Assembly (NCBI GenBank): GCA_950097015.1
Contig: CATNEN010000040.1
Location: forward strand, 124,001-188,000
Direction of reading: 5' to 3'
Length of the DNA stretch: 64,000 nucleotides
Source of the DNA: Macrostomum hystrix
Taxonomy: Eukaryota > Platyhelminthes > Macrostomidae
Numbering within the stretch: position 1 is the first letter of the stretch; every line of letters begins with the position of its first letter. The notes under the pieces were generated by a model that saw nothing but the letters and a program-made list of their open reading frames with translations, searched no databases and was not told the DNA's origin. Both the position numbers and the translations under genes were made by a program. Shown piece by piece: positions 36,901 to 62,194 of this stretch.

Positions 36901-39900
36901 TCTTGCCTACTCCTTCCTGACAGTCTTGCCTACTCCTTCCTGACAGTCTTGCCTACTCCTTCCTGAAGTCTTGCCTACTCCTTCCTGACAGTCTTGCCTA
37001 CTCCTTCCTGACAGTCTTGCCTACTCCTTCCTGACAGTCTAGCCTACTCCTTCCTGACAGTCTAGCCTACTCCTTCCTGACAGTCTAGCCTACTCCTTCC
37101 TGACAGTCTAGCCTACTCCTTCCTGAAGTCTTGCCTACTCCTTCCTGACAGTCTAGCCTACTCCTTCCTGACAGTCTTGCCTACTCCTTCCTGACAGTCT
37201 AGCCTACTCCTTCCTGACAGTCTAGCCTACTCCTTCCTGACAGTCTAGCCTACTCCTTCCTGACAGTCTAGCCTACTCCTTCCTGACAGTCTAGCCTACT
37301 CCTTCCTGACAGTCTTGCCTACTCCTTCCTGACAGTCTTGCCTACTCCTTCCTGACAGTCTTGCCCGCTAAAAAATTGGGATGTTTCTTTGGGTGATTCC
37401 AGTCGGAATCTGCGGTGTTTCCAGAAAAAGAAACAGCCGAACGCTGGAAACATACAAATCGGATGATTCCATGCTTGGAATCTGCCGAACTGGGCAGTTT
37501 CTCGGTGCTTCTTGGTAGCGAAATGGAAGCAACCGAATCAAATCAATGGAAACTACCCTAGCCCTACCCTAAACTACCTTTCCTGACCTCCCTAACTACC
37601 TTTCCTGACCTCCCTAACTACCTTTCCTGACCTCCCTAACTACCTTTCCTGACCTCCCTAAACTACCTTTCCTGACCTCCCTAACTACCTTTCCTGACCT
37701 CCCTAAACTACCTTTCCTGACTACCCTAAACTACCTTTCCTGACTACCCTAAACTACCTTTCCTGACTACCCTAAACTACCTTTCCTGACTACCCTAAAC
37801 TACCTTTCCTGACTACCCTAAACTACCTTTCCTGACCTCCCTAACTACCTTTCCTGACCACCCTAACTACCTTTCCTGACTACCCTAAACTACCTTTCGT
37901 GACTACCCTAAACTACCTTTCCTGACCTCCCTAAACTACCTTTCCTGACCTCCCTAACTACCTTTCCTGACTACCCTAAACTACCTTTCCTGACTACCCT
38001 AAACTACCTTTCCTGACCACTCTAACTACCTTTCCTGACCACCCTAACTACCTTTCCTGACTACTCTAACCATCCTAATAACCCTTACTACTCGACTACT
38101 TTATCCCTACTAAAGTCGACCTGCCTCCTCAACACGATACTCTCCAGGTGTACAAAGAGATGGTACTAGGCGCCACCAAGGGCACCAAGTTCACCTATTC
38201 GGAAACCGGCTACCTCAGCCCCGAGATCTTCATGAGCTGGCTTCTGCGACACTTCGTTGAATACGCCGGCTGCAGCCCGGACAACCCGACGCTGCTGTTC
38301 TATGACGGCCACCTGCTCTACGTCACCATCAGCGTGCTGGAGGAGGCTCGCCGCAAGGGCGTCATCCTGTTCCCGCTGCCGCCGCACGCTGGCGACCTGG
38401 GCATCTGCGCGAGCTTCTCGGCGCTGAACAAGTTCAGGGTGAGTGTAACTGCCTGCCTGTCTGCCTTGCTAATATTCGAGTAGCACCGATCGACACTAAC
38501 CAATGTTTGCCCACCCATCCCGCAGTACCACTTCTCTAAGTCCATGAATCTGCAGATGTGCCGCGCCCCAACCGACAAAGTCAGCAACCTGACCATCTGT
38601 CCATTCATTTGCTCGGCCTACAATAAGGCTGTCGGGCCGGCTTATCTGAAGGAGGTCTGGCGCACCACCGGCTTGGAGGATCTGGTGGCCCAGATTATGC
38701 CCGAGCTGCCGCAGTCATTCACCGTGCCGTCACAGCAGCAGCAGCAGCAGCAGCAACTGTCACCAACTTCTTCTGAGCCCGATCCACTCAGTATCGAAAT
38801 TTCTAACCAGCATCGCCAGAAGCCACAGCAGCAAAGTCAACCTCCTCCGGCCTCTTCAAAGCAGCAGATGCCCAGATTCAAAGTCGAGCCGCCCAATGAA
38901 GTATTCGAAAATGTCTGGGATGAGATCGCCACCCTGGCGGAGCACTCGCTGTTAACTGCCAGTGCGGAGGCTGCGGCTGCCGCATCTGGCAGCAACGAGG
39001 AGAAGGAAAACCAACAGGAGGATGACAGCGCTGCATCGTCGCCTCCGCTGGAGCTGTCGTCCGCTTCGCCTCCGCTGCCGCCTCCGCCGGTGACAACCGC
39101 CGCAACGAAGGCGACTTCAAAGTCAACCTTTGAGTCCGTGGTCGAGTTGCCCTCTGCGCCTCCGTCGTCATCCTCGGCGGCTTCGTCAACCGCGTCATCT
39201 GAGAGCTCCGTCCAGCCGGCTACAGCTGCCGGCTCGGCTGACCCGCTGACTCTAGCCATGGCGGCGGCTGAGGCCATCACCTTCGTGGACATCCATGCGG
39301 CCATTGCCGACGACGATTCCGACACCTTCTGCTTAACTGACGAGGCCGACATGGTTATCGACGAATTGAAGCGACAGCTGGCCCAGATTGATAAGCGACT
39401 GCGGGTCGTTGTTAAGAGCGCGTCGAGGAAGCGAGTGAGACATTATTGGATGATAGCAAATACTTGATTTTAGTCACCGACCATGGGGATTTGGATTCAT
39501 AGTGAATTCTCCCTTTTTATCCCATTCAGGACGCCGCGACCAACGCCGATTCGTTGAACAGTCCGGCTGAAAAGGTAGCCCGCCTGTCTTCGTCCTCAAC
39601 GTCGTCTCCGCCGCCAGCTGAGTTGTTGTCGTCATCGTCGTCAGCTGGCTCCGAGCAGCAGCAGCAGCAGCAGCAGCCAGGACAATCTGTTGAGCCACCA
39701 CCAGCCAGCAGCTGCATTGTGTGCGGCTGCTTAGCTCCGCCGACCTGTCTGCTAGTAAGTAGGGCATCCGGCAAGCCCGTGGTGACAGTGCCGCCGTACA
39801 CTGTCATCGAATGGGCCCAATGCGACTACTGCTCTGGCTGGCTGCATCTGCGGACCTGCTCGGATGACCGGGTGGTGCAGGACAATCTCGGCTTCTTCAA

Positions 39901-39988
39901 GTGCACCGTCTGTCGCGGCCAGGAGCTGCAGAGTGTGTGCCGATCGCACCGGTCGTCGGGTGCCAGCTGTCTAGCTGCCAGTTACTGA
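33967..39988 (+). CDS. psq-HTH / pogo-jerky-type DDE / PHD-finger protein, probably a domesticated transposase, six exons
   Basis: Exons 33967-34545, 34966-35516, 36079-36310, 38148-38438, 38526-39434 and 39530-39988 give 1006 aa, phases consistent. A psq-type helix-turn-helix spans the exon 1/2 junction (about 162-208: RRQWSQENMLKAYNAVV, LAATKFK, VPESTLRDRL). A Tc5/CENP-B-like region follows. The DDE_1 domain has catalytic-type D399 (YWMMDEAS) and D507 (LLFYDGH). After LPLPPH534, where pogo transposases carry LQPLD, it reads AGDLGICAS, so the third acid is replaced (S543 by position). A Q/S/A-rich linker leads to a PHD-like zinc finger (about 914-982: CIVC, CDYCSGWLHL, CTVC). Five introns, two holding large minisatellites, and no terminal inverted repeats seen argue for a host gene. 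The role is unknown; chromatin or DNA binding is inferred. Confidence 0.85.
34700..34955 (+). repeat. Intron 1 degenerate repeat of the psq-DDE-PHD gene
   Basis: Diverged units of about 11-12 bp (aatctcacctga, aatctcatctat) run up to the acceptor at 34965. Confidence 0.75.
35547..35704 (+). mobile_element. SINE family A, copy 2 (5' truncated, internally deleted)
   Basis: Starts at 'ttccgcggcgaggccacatt', loses the middle, and resumes with 'tgatgtgccactgcccgcag' and 'ccctcctgca' followed by an (ATT)n tail. It lies in intron 2 (35517-36078) of the psq-DDE-PHD gene. Confidence 0.8.
36355..37368 (+). repeat. Intron 3 minisatellite A, 23-bp unit
   Basis: About 44 units of 23 bp (ctactccttcctgacagtct + agc or tgc); a shorter variant lacking 'aca' recurs. 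Lies in intron 3 of the psq-DDE-PHD gene. Confidence 0.95.
37550..38085 (+). repeat. Intron 3 minisatellite B
   Basis: A second, unrelated array in the same intron. Units are about 20-21 bp: aactacctttcctgacctcc or the ctaccct variant. About 180 bp of unique DNA separates it from array A. Confidence 0.9.
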
Positions 39989-40135
39989 ACACTTCACACT
40001 GATTAGCAAATCTGCTCGTTGTAGTCATGTAGGCTGGGAGACGGAATTCCTTTTTCGATCTTTAGACTGTGACAGTTCATTAATTTCTCTGTTATATGGG
40101 TATAAAACGAAAGTCGATTGGTTATTGTTTTCTTA
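39989..40135. other. 3' flank of the psq-DDE-PHD gene
   Basis: Non-coding; no clear AATAAA before the ATCGAT array. Confidence 0.4.
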
Positions 40136-40139
40136 TCGG

Positions 40140-40505
40140 ATGGTATTCGATAATTTAAATTTATCGATCATGTAAATCAGATCGACCGAAAATCGATAAT
40201 GTAGATCAGATCGATCGATAATCGATAATATAAATCAATCAGTAATCAATATTTACTCTTACATAAATCGGTAATCGATATGTAAATCAATCGATAATCG
40301 ATAATAAAAATCAATCGGTAATCGATATGTAAATCAATCGATAATCGATATGTAAATCAATCGATAATCGATAATAAAAATCAATCGGTAATCGATATGT
40401 AAATCAATCGATAATCGATAATAAAAATCAATCGGTAATCGATATGTAAATCAATCGATAATCGATATGTAAATCAATGGTAATCGATATGTAAATCAAT
40501 CGATA
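40140..40505. repeat. ATCGAT-rich tandem array
   Basis: Units of mixed length built from 'aatcgatatgtaaatc', 'aatcgataatcgataata' and 'aaaatcaatcggt', giving dozens of ATCGAT palindromes in 360 bp. Individual words match the TATCGATA site known from Drosophila promoters (DRE), but the tandem structure alone explains their number. Confidence 0.85.
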
Positions 40506-40509
40506 ATCC

Positions 40510-41215
40510 GCTGGATCAGGTGTTGCCTACTATGCAAGCATCAGCCCGCTGCCTGTCACCTCTATATCGAATAGCATGGCATGCAGTCTGTGCAGGGACT
40601 CACAAAAAAAGTAAACAATTTGGACGCATTTCTTCTCCGCCTCCCCTGAACTTTTTCATCCGCTTTCGTGCTCACTTTAATTTACCTACCAATTCCAAAA
40701 TGCCGCTAATGAGCCTTCCAATTTGTGTCCGCGTTTCTATCTGTACAATGATGAGTCTTTTTTATTATTGACGACTTAACCTTGAACTAATTTTGTCATT
40801 CATTCATCACCCATTCACTGCCTTCCCTATCCTTACTACTTGTAGCGTTAGTAATATGATTGCATATTTTTGTACTTTTTTCATTCTTTCATTTTTGTTC
40901 CCCCAGCCCCTTGAAATCATCATTTTCCATTATTCGATCTCGTTTTGGTGCTTTGCGTTCAATGCCAATTTGTGAAATCTGTCGAATCGGGGTTATCTTT
41001 ATTTAAGCTAACACTGCCGTCCATAGCCCTCTGCTGATCTTGTGTACCGGCTTGTCATGCTAGCTAGCATTCATTTGAATAACTATTGCTATTTTCTCAG
41101 CATATTGGTGCCGCGGTTGTCATCAGATCAATGCAGTTCCTCTTTACTTTAGCTACTTACTTCTGTGCACTGATAGCACCCACCCGTGTCCTATAGGCTA
41201 CTGGTCTTCACCTCT
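40510..41215. other. Spacer
   Basis: No supported gene; T-rich short frames only. Confidence 0.4.
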
Positions 41216-41224
41216 GTCTCTCTG

Positions 41225-41715
<491 letters not shown>

Positions 41716-42760
41716 GCCTGCCCGTGTGTCCATATCAATCAGCCTGTGCTGTGTCGCAATGTCTTTGGCGAGACCCTGGCATGCGCCCTGGCATATTCTG
41801 CACACGCGCGCACACTGCTGCACCTGCTGTCATGTACTTTATCCACAGTCGTGTTAATCGATCGATAGTGCTACCCATTCCACTTGTCCACCATTCGTTC
41901 AATTGATTACAGTTAAAATTATTTTTCAACACTTTAAACTAGATAGCTATCGCTCTGGCTACAACTGTCTAAACAGCCTTATTCTAGGTATTTTTGTGCT
42001 ATTTTTCGAATTCATTTTTGTCCTTCCTCATCCCTCATTTTCATTGCCTCTGTTGTACGCGAATCAAGAATTTAATTAAGGCTTACAGGGCACTGTGTAC
42101 ATAAATAACTTTGCGGAACAGCGATTTGTAATAATTTACTGCTTAATTAGTTTATTAATTGAGTTCCATTTTCTAAATAGTGCTAGTGAAAATTTAAATC
42201 GACTAGTTTGTATTTTTGTTCTAATCGTTCTACTTATAGTAGTTGATCAATTTTGCTGTTTGTATTTCTGTACGCGTCTAATGCTGTGCGTTCTAGTTTG
42301 CTGGTTTTAGTGAGTTCTCGCTGATCCTGTGTACCTTGAACAGCAAAATACAAAACAAGGAACCGATACAGGCCGAAATGCTAGTTGGGAATTCGTCTGT
42401 TTTTTATGACAAGAACACACAAACCGTTGTTTATTATTAATATCATTAATATTTAACTGATGAAGTTAAATTATTAGATAACTAGGTCGTTAAGTTGAAT
42501 AATTTACTTGTCTAATTCGTTGATGTGGTATGAGTTGAAATATTTGAGAGTTTCAATTCAACTTATTGTAAGGGCTAAACACGAAAGCAATGTGGTTTAT
42601 TAGTATTATTTATTAGTGCGAACTAAGGTCTTGCTAACTTTTGGCAGCCACGTCGATACTATGTGCTAACTGTGCAGTGTTTCAGTTCGGATAAATGGTA
42701 ATCAAGATAATTAAGTATTTGATTAGCTCGATAGAAAGAGGGGCATAAAAATGGATGCCA
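41716..42760. other. Spacer
   Basis: AT-rich, no gene supported. Confidence 0.4.
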
Positions 42761-42761
42761 C

Positions 42762-43020
42762 TCTCCGATTGGACTGTGAGATAATTGAAGTCTTACAACT
42801 CCCTGATTGGTCAGCGAGAGAAGAAAATTCTGCTAATCGCTGATTGGACGAGAGACGTTCATCCTAAAAATTTACTATTGGTCAGCTAGAGAGAAAAATC
42901 TGGCGTTTCTTTTATTGGTTTGATTGATCAGTGGGAAAAAAAGAATTAAAAAATTATCTTATTGGCCCTTTAGACAGAAAGAAAATCCGAATGCTCTCTT
43001 ATTGGTCAGTTATGAAGAGA
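42762..43020. repeat. Decayed ATTGGTC-containing repeat
   Basis: ATTGG words followed by TCAG or related sequence recur every 35-45 bp (42766, 42808, 42838, 42873, 42915, 42957, 43000 approximately). One unit reads 'attggccctttagacag', close to the CCDC88 intron unit 'attggttagacagat'. Probably an old minisatellite. Confidence 0.4.
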
Positions 43021-43227
43021 AATCCTTAACCTAACAGTCTTCAGGAAAAATTCTGCAGCTCGTTTGCAACCATACCAGACATAGAAGCGAGCCAAATGTT
43101 AGTCAGATTATTGACGAAAACTCAACTAAAGTACAAATTTGTAAGCAAAGATGATTTTAAATATGGTTTTGCACCAAAGCATTGTAAATACGAGACGGAG
43201 AACACCCGTCTAAGCGCCATTTTTGCG

Positions 43228-56786
<13,559 letters not shown>

Positions 56787-57043
56787 CGAACTGGCTTGCG
56801 AACGCCTGCCGGTGAGAAACTAGCAAAATGAGCCTGAAACTGCTGCTGCTGTCAGGGGCCAGGCCGGTCGCACGCGAAGCAGCAGACTGGGATGGCCTCG
56901 GAAATAGTTGAGCACAGTTAAGAGATAGAAGGCTAGTTTTAAATTGAAGCACAGCATGTTCACCTGGATCTGATTAGATAAACGCTGCCGTTTGCCTTTA
57001 ATAGCGTTGCGCCATTTCACCTTGTTCTCTATTAAATTTATAG
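56787..57043. other. Upstream region of the protease gene
   Basis: Presumed promoter/5' UTR of the minus-strand gene. It also carries a plus-strand ATG at 56828 opening only 26 codons. No clear TATA box identified. Confidence 0.3.
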
Positions 57044-57201
57044 CTGCTCACAGCTTTGAGCTCTGGGCCAGTTTCGAGTCCAACGATCTCAAGTTATGCT
57101 CAAAGAATATGGACCGCCGACTGGTTGACCTCGGTGACTATCTGCTTAAGCCAGCTCTGATAGATTTGGCCAGTTCTGAGCCTCCACTTATCTATCCGTC
57201 T
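57044..57201 (+). CDS. Orphan exon candidate
   Basis: Between an acceptor-like ATTTATAG and a strong donor TCT|GTGAGT lies a GC-balanced open stretch (158 nt, entering in phase 1 and leaving in phase 0). The translation looks protein-like (ELWASFESNDLKLCS, RRLVDLGDYLLKPALIDLA). No partner exons were found in the window and I do not recognise the family. It could be one exon of a gene with long repeat-filled introns, a decayed exon, or chance. Confidence 0.3.
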
Positions 57202-57542
57202 GTGAGTAGAATAGAAATATTATATCTCCAGGGTTTATTGAGTTTTAAAATGCGCGGTTTTGCTTTGCATTTCCGTTGACTTCTTTTAAAGAGAAGATAT
57301 TCTATTCATATTACTGAGTACTGAGTAGTGCAGAAGTGTCGTTCTTCTGTCTGTATCGCCCAAAATGTTGAACCAATCGACATGAAAATCCAGACCTCCA
57401 GACCTAGCTAAAATTTTCCTCTCTATCTGATGAACCAACTTTCAGAATCAAGAAACGCCTTTTGCTTTTTGTTGCCTGACCAATATAAGCATGCTCACAA
57501 ATTATTACTTTTTTAAGATGTTGATTTTAATGGTGTTTGTTC
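57202..57542. other. Spacer
   Basis: No feature seen. Confidence 0.4.
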
Positions 57543-57550
57543 ATATAGAA

Positions 57551-58225
57551 CAGGGGTAGGCAAACTTATTTTCTGGCGGGCCAAAGAGAGAGCCTAAAAG
57601 ACGACAGCGGGCCGCATTGACTGTATAAATATGAGATAGGGGAGAGATGAGACACGGGAGAGATGAGACACAGGAAAGATGGGACACGAGAGAGATTAGA
57701 CACGGGAGAAATTAGACACGGAAGAGATTAGACACGGGGGAGATAAGACACGGGAGAGATTAGACACGGAAGAAATTAGACACGGAAGAGATTAGACACG
57801 GGGGAGATAAGACACGGGAGAGATTAGACACGGAAGAAATTAGACACGGAAGAGATTAGACACGGGAGAGATTAGACACGGGAGAGATTAGACACGGGAG
57901 AGATTAGACACGGAAGAGATTAGACACGGGAGAGATTAGACACGGGAGAGATAAGACACGGGAGAGATTAGACACGGAAGAAATTAGACACGGAAGAGAT
58001 TAGACACGGGAGAGATTAGACACGGGAGAGATTAGACACGGGAGAAATTAGACACGGAAGAGATTAGACACGGGAGAGATTAGACACGGGAGAGATTAGA
58101 CACGGGAGAGATTAGACACGAGAGAGATGAAACAGGACACTGTAGATGTCAGAAGGGGCAACGGGCCGGATTTTGGAGCTTCGAGGGCCGCATCTGGCCC
58201 GCGGGCCGGAGTTTGCCGACCCCTG
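57551..58225. mobile_element. Complete hAT-type MITE carrying a minisatellite, copy 1
   Basis: Terminal inverted repeats CAGGGGTAGGCAAACT (57551-57566) and AGTTTGCCGACCCCTG (58210-58225) match at 15 of 16 positions. The 8-bp target duplication ATATAGAA lies at 57543-57550 and 58226-58233; 8-bp duplications and CAGGGGTCGGCAAAC-like ends are hallmarks of hAT elements. The 675-bp interior has GC-rich subterminal blocks (gcgggcc, gggccgcat) around a 490-bp array of 16-bp units (gattagacacgggaga). There is no transposase, so it is non-autonomous. Confidence 0.93.
57640..58130. repeat. Minisatellite inside the hAT MITE, 16-bp unit
   Basis: About 30 units of 16 bp, 'gattagacacgggaga' with gaagaga/gggggag variants. 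Related in sequence and phase to the arrays at 3690-4115 (reverse strand) and 59050-59990. Confidence 0.95.
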
Positions 58226-58233
58226 ATATAGAA

Positions 58234-59026
58234 TGTCCGAATATTCTCATATTTTTCTTCCCTTTATTGAAGACGGCAGGACCAATCAACCAACCCATAT
58301 CCCATTTACCAAAGTAAGACAAATTCTGCTTTCGAGAAAAAACAAATTTTCTTTTCCCCTAAAGGAGATAATAAAACTGGTCTATTAAGCTGTGGCCATT
58401 ATTTGGGACTCGATCGATGTCCCAGAACCCTGGACTGAGTAGAACGCTGTCCAGAACCATTGCATTTCACCTTGACAGGCCAAGATATACAATGCCCCCC
58501 GAATTCGCTTCACGAAGCCATTGTGCTCAACTGCTCCTGACCAGCCAAGCGCACGGCTAACGCTTACTATATAGTCATATTTTGCCCCTTGGGGGAGCGG
58601 GTGGGAATTGAAATGATGCGGCTAAAATACAAACATCACCGACTAAATTTAGACGAGATTGGTCTCACAGACTCGTCTAAAAGCTAAAGCTAAAGCTCCA
58701 GCGGCCAAAGCTAAAATCACCGAGGAAGAAGTGGTTCGCAGTGCCATAAAACCAGTTTGAAGGGGGCCTTCTTTTAGAAGAAAAAAAGATAAAATAGGAA
58801 GACACAATTTGGTCAACCCAACGTGCCGCCCTGGTGAGTCAGCTGTGACAAGAAAAATGATTTGCACTTTAAAAGATTAGACAGATAAGATCCCGGACTG
58901 AGAGAGTCTGCCATGTTAAAAGTACACACTAGCTTTGTCTTTCCAATTCCACCGCCTTCCGACTCTGTCCAAGCGAAACTTGACAGTCCAATCAATTGCT
59001 GTCTAAAGCAAACAAGCTCTTATCTG
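58234..59026. other. Spacer
   Basis: No supported gene or repeat. Confidence 0.4.
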
Positions 59027-59030
59027 AAGA

Positions 59031-60010
59031 CTGGGTCGGCAATATTTAATAAGGAGACAGGAGAGGGATGAGACACTGGAGAGATGAGACACTGGAGAGA
59101 TGAGACACTGGAGAAGTGAGACACGGGAGAGATGAGACACTGGAGAGATGAGACACTGGAGAGATGAGACACTGGAGAGATGAGACACGGGAGAGATGAG
59201 ACACGGGAGAGATGAGACACTGGAGAGATGAGACACGGGAGAGATGAGACACTGGAGAGATGAGACACTGGAGAGATGAGACACTGGAGAAGTGAGACAC
59301 GGGAGAGATGAGACACGGGAGAGATGAGACACGGGAGAGATGAGACACGGGAGAGTTGAGACACTGAAGAGATGAGACAGGAGAGAGATGAGACACGGGA
59401 GAGATGAGATATGGGAGAGATGAGACAGGAGAGATGAGACACGGGAGAGTTGAGACACGGGAGAGTTGAGTCACGGGAGAGATGAGACACTGGAGAGATG
59501 AGACACAGGAGAGTTGAGACACAGGAGAGATGAGACACAGGAGAGTTGAGACACAGGAGAGATGAGACACGGGAGAGATGAGACACAGGAGAGATGAGAC
59601 ACGGGAGAGATGAGACACGGGAGAGTTGAGACACGGGAGAGATGAGACACAGGAGAGTTGAGACACAGGAGAGATGAGACACGGTAGAGATAAGACAGGA
59701 GAGATGAGACACTGGAGCGATGAGACACTGGAGAGATGAGACACTAGAGAGATAAGACACGGGAGAGTTGAGACACTGAAGAGAGGAGACAGGAGAGAGA
59801 TGAGACACGGGAGAGATGAGCTATGGGAGAGATGAGACAGGAGAGATGAGACACGGGAGAGATGAGCTATGGGAGAGATGAGACAGGAGAGATGAGACAG
59901 GAGAGATGAGACACGGGAGAGATGAGACACGGGAGAGATGAGACAGGAGAGATGAGACATGGGAGAGTTGAGACACGGGAGAGATGAGCCGCACATGCTG
60001 TACTACGGGT
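59031..60010. repeat. GAGATGAGACACGG minisatellite, possible hAT MITE copy 4
   Basis: About 60 units of 15-16 bp (gagatgagacacgggaga, gagttgagacacagga). Left flank 'ctgggtcggcaatattt' resembles a decayed terminal repeat; the right flank 'gagccgcacatgctgtac' is only weakly like the subterminal block. Frames on the minus strand stay open through the array but encode only SHLSRVSSLP-type repeats. Confidence 0.8.
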
Positions 60011-60569
60011 TTTTTCAAAGAAGAATTTCGGCTAATATAACCTCACTGGACTGCCAGCAAAACAATAAGCAAATAAACATAAAGCACAAAAGTATGCACA
60101 GCCCTTGGGCATTATTCAACTGCGCATGCGCCACTGAATTCTGGGCCAAAAATTCATAAGCTAAACGTTGTCTTTGTCCAAGTCTTTGTTTAGGCAATTT
60201 GGCACTCAACAGCCCATGGTTGTGGCGTCCTCATTGCATTGCATTGCGGTCTCGTCACTCGTCTTGTTGTAGCTCGAAAATTTTCGGATTGCGCAATGCC
60301 TGCCTGCAAAGGTCAAGGACAGAGAATTTCAGTCAGTTTTTCATAGTGGAGATAAACAAAAACACTAAACACGTCGGCTTGCTCGTAGGTGCCCTGAGGC
60401 CTGTACAGCTGATTGAGCGCGTGCCAACAGCGAAGGTCGATGCTTTCTTAATTCTATAAACTACGAGATGGTTGCTTTAGTCTATCTTAAAATGTCGGCA
60501 AATTTAGCAAATTTGTTAATTCAATAATACTGGCGCATTCCATAGCAGCTAGTTTCATATCACTGTCTA

Positions 60570-61095
60570 CCCCCCTTGACTACCTCCCTGTCTACCTTCC
60601 TATCCAACTTCCTGTCCACCTTCCTAACTACCTTCCCATCCACCTTCCTGTCTACCTTCCTGCCCACCTACCAGTCCACCTTCCCATCTACCTTCCTGCC
60701 CACTTCCTGCCCACCTTCCTGTCCACCTTCCTTCCTACCTTCCTTCCCACCTTCCTGTCCACCTTCCTGTCCACCTTCCTTCATACCTTCCTTCCCACCT
60801 TCCTGTCCACCTTCCTGTCCACCTTACTGTCCACCTTCTCATCTACCTTCCTGTCCACCTTCCTGGCCACCTTCCAGCCCACCTTCCTGTCCACCTTCCT
60901 AACTACCATCCCATCCACCTTCCTGCCCACCTTCCTGTCCATCATCAGCCCACCTTCCTGTCCACCTTCCCATCTACCTTCCTGCCCACCTTCCTGTCCA
61001 CCTACCAGTCCACCTTTCTGTCCACCTTCAAGTCAACCTTCCAGTCCACCTTCCACTCCATCTGCCCACATTCCTGTCCACCTTCCAATCCACCT
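60570..61095. repeat. Degenerate CCACCTTCCTGT repeat
   Basis: Heterogeneous units of about 12 bp (ccaccttcctgt, ctaccttcctgc), pyrimidine-rich on the plus strand. Confidence 0.85.
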
Positions 61096-61109
61096 ACTCA
61101 TCAGCACCT

Positions 61110-61600
61110 GTCAACCTCACTACCCTCACTACCTACCCTACCTACCCTCACTACCTACCCTACCTACCCTCACTACCTACCCTACCTACCCTCACTACCT
61201 ACCCTACCTACCCTCACTACCTACCCTACCTACCCTCACTACCTACCCTACCTACCCTCACTACCTACCCTACCTACCCTCACTACCTACCCTACCTACC
61301 CTCACTACCTACCCTACCTACCCTCACTACCTACCCTACCTACCCTCACTACCTACCCTACCTACCCTCACTACCTACCCTACCTACCCTCACTACCTAC
61401 CCTACCTACCCTCACTACCTACCCTACCTACCCTCACTACCTACCCTACCTACCCTCACTACCTACCCTACCTACCCTCACTACCTACCCTACCTACCCT
61501 CACTACCTACCCTACCTACCCTCACTACCTACCCTACCTACCCTCACTACCTACCCTACCTACCCTCACTACCTACCCTACCTACCCTCACTACCCGCCC
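61110..61600. repeat. 22-bp minisatellite
   Basis: About 22 nearly identical units of 22 bp (cactacctaccctacctacc + ct). Confidence 0.95.
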
Positions 61601-62190
61601 TCTCTATAAGCTTTAAAGTAAATACTCGGATCTGGCCTAAGCAAAGCAGTTATGTTCCATGAAAGCACGTTTCAGTTGATTTCGGATTGGGAAAAATTCA
61701 CCAATGCTTCATCATCTGCAGTCACGGTCAGCCGCAAAATAGGGCTCATCAAATTTCATTGGGTGCCAAACAGTTTTTGTCCCAGATTTCTGACTGAAAC
61801 TTGAGCCCGAAAGAAACTGTCAGTTTAGAAATTAACAGAATTTTGCTGCATAAAAAACTTATCCCATTGGTTCGCATCAATCTTTGTGCAACTCTTAAAA
61901 AGTTAGTGGCGCTGTAGAAGAAGCGGCGGCGGCGCGGCGGTTGGGGTTGGTGAAACAAGAGTTTACTAAGAAAAAACTGAGATTGATTTTCGAGATTGCG
62001 GTCTGTGTCGAGACATCGCATCGCGCCTGAAGCATTTCAAAGCCTTTCACTCATTCAGAATGGCATTTGAAAAGAGAGCCATAACTACGGTATAAAAATA
62101 AACAAAAAAATAAAATATCTGAAATATACAGGATTGAAATCTTGAACGAAATTTTTGGGTAAGCATGCCAGAACAACCTGCCCGCTTCTG
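61601..62190. other. Spacer
   Basis: Unique sequence with no supported gene. Confidence 0.4.
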
Positions 62191-62194
62191 CGTA

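Noticed and set aside
56828-56905. Plus-strand ATG frame (MSLKLLLLSG) just upstream of the protease start, as a divergent secreted gene
   Set aside because: Closes after 26 codons, with no convincing donor or downstream exon.
59003-59996. Minus-strand frames of up to 316 aa
   Set aside because: Minisatellite translation only.
61110-61600. CCCTA-like repeats as interstitial telomere
   Set aside because: The unit is a 22-bp mixture of CTACCTACCCT words, not an animal telomere repeat such as CCCTAA.
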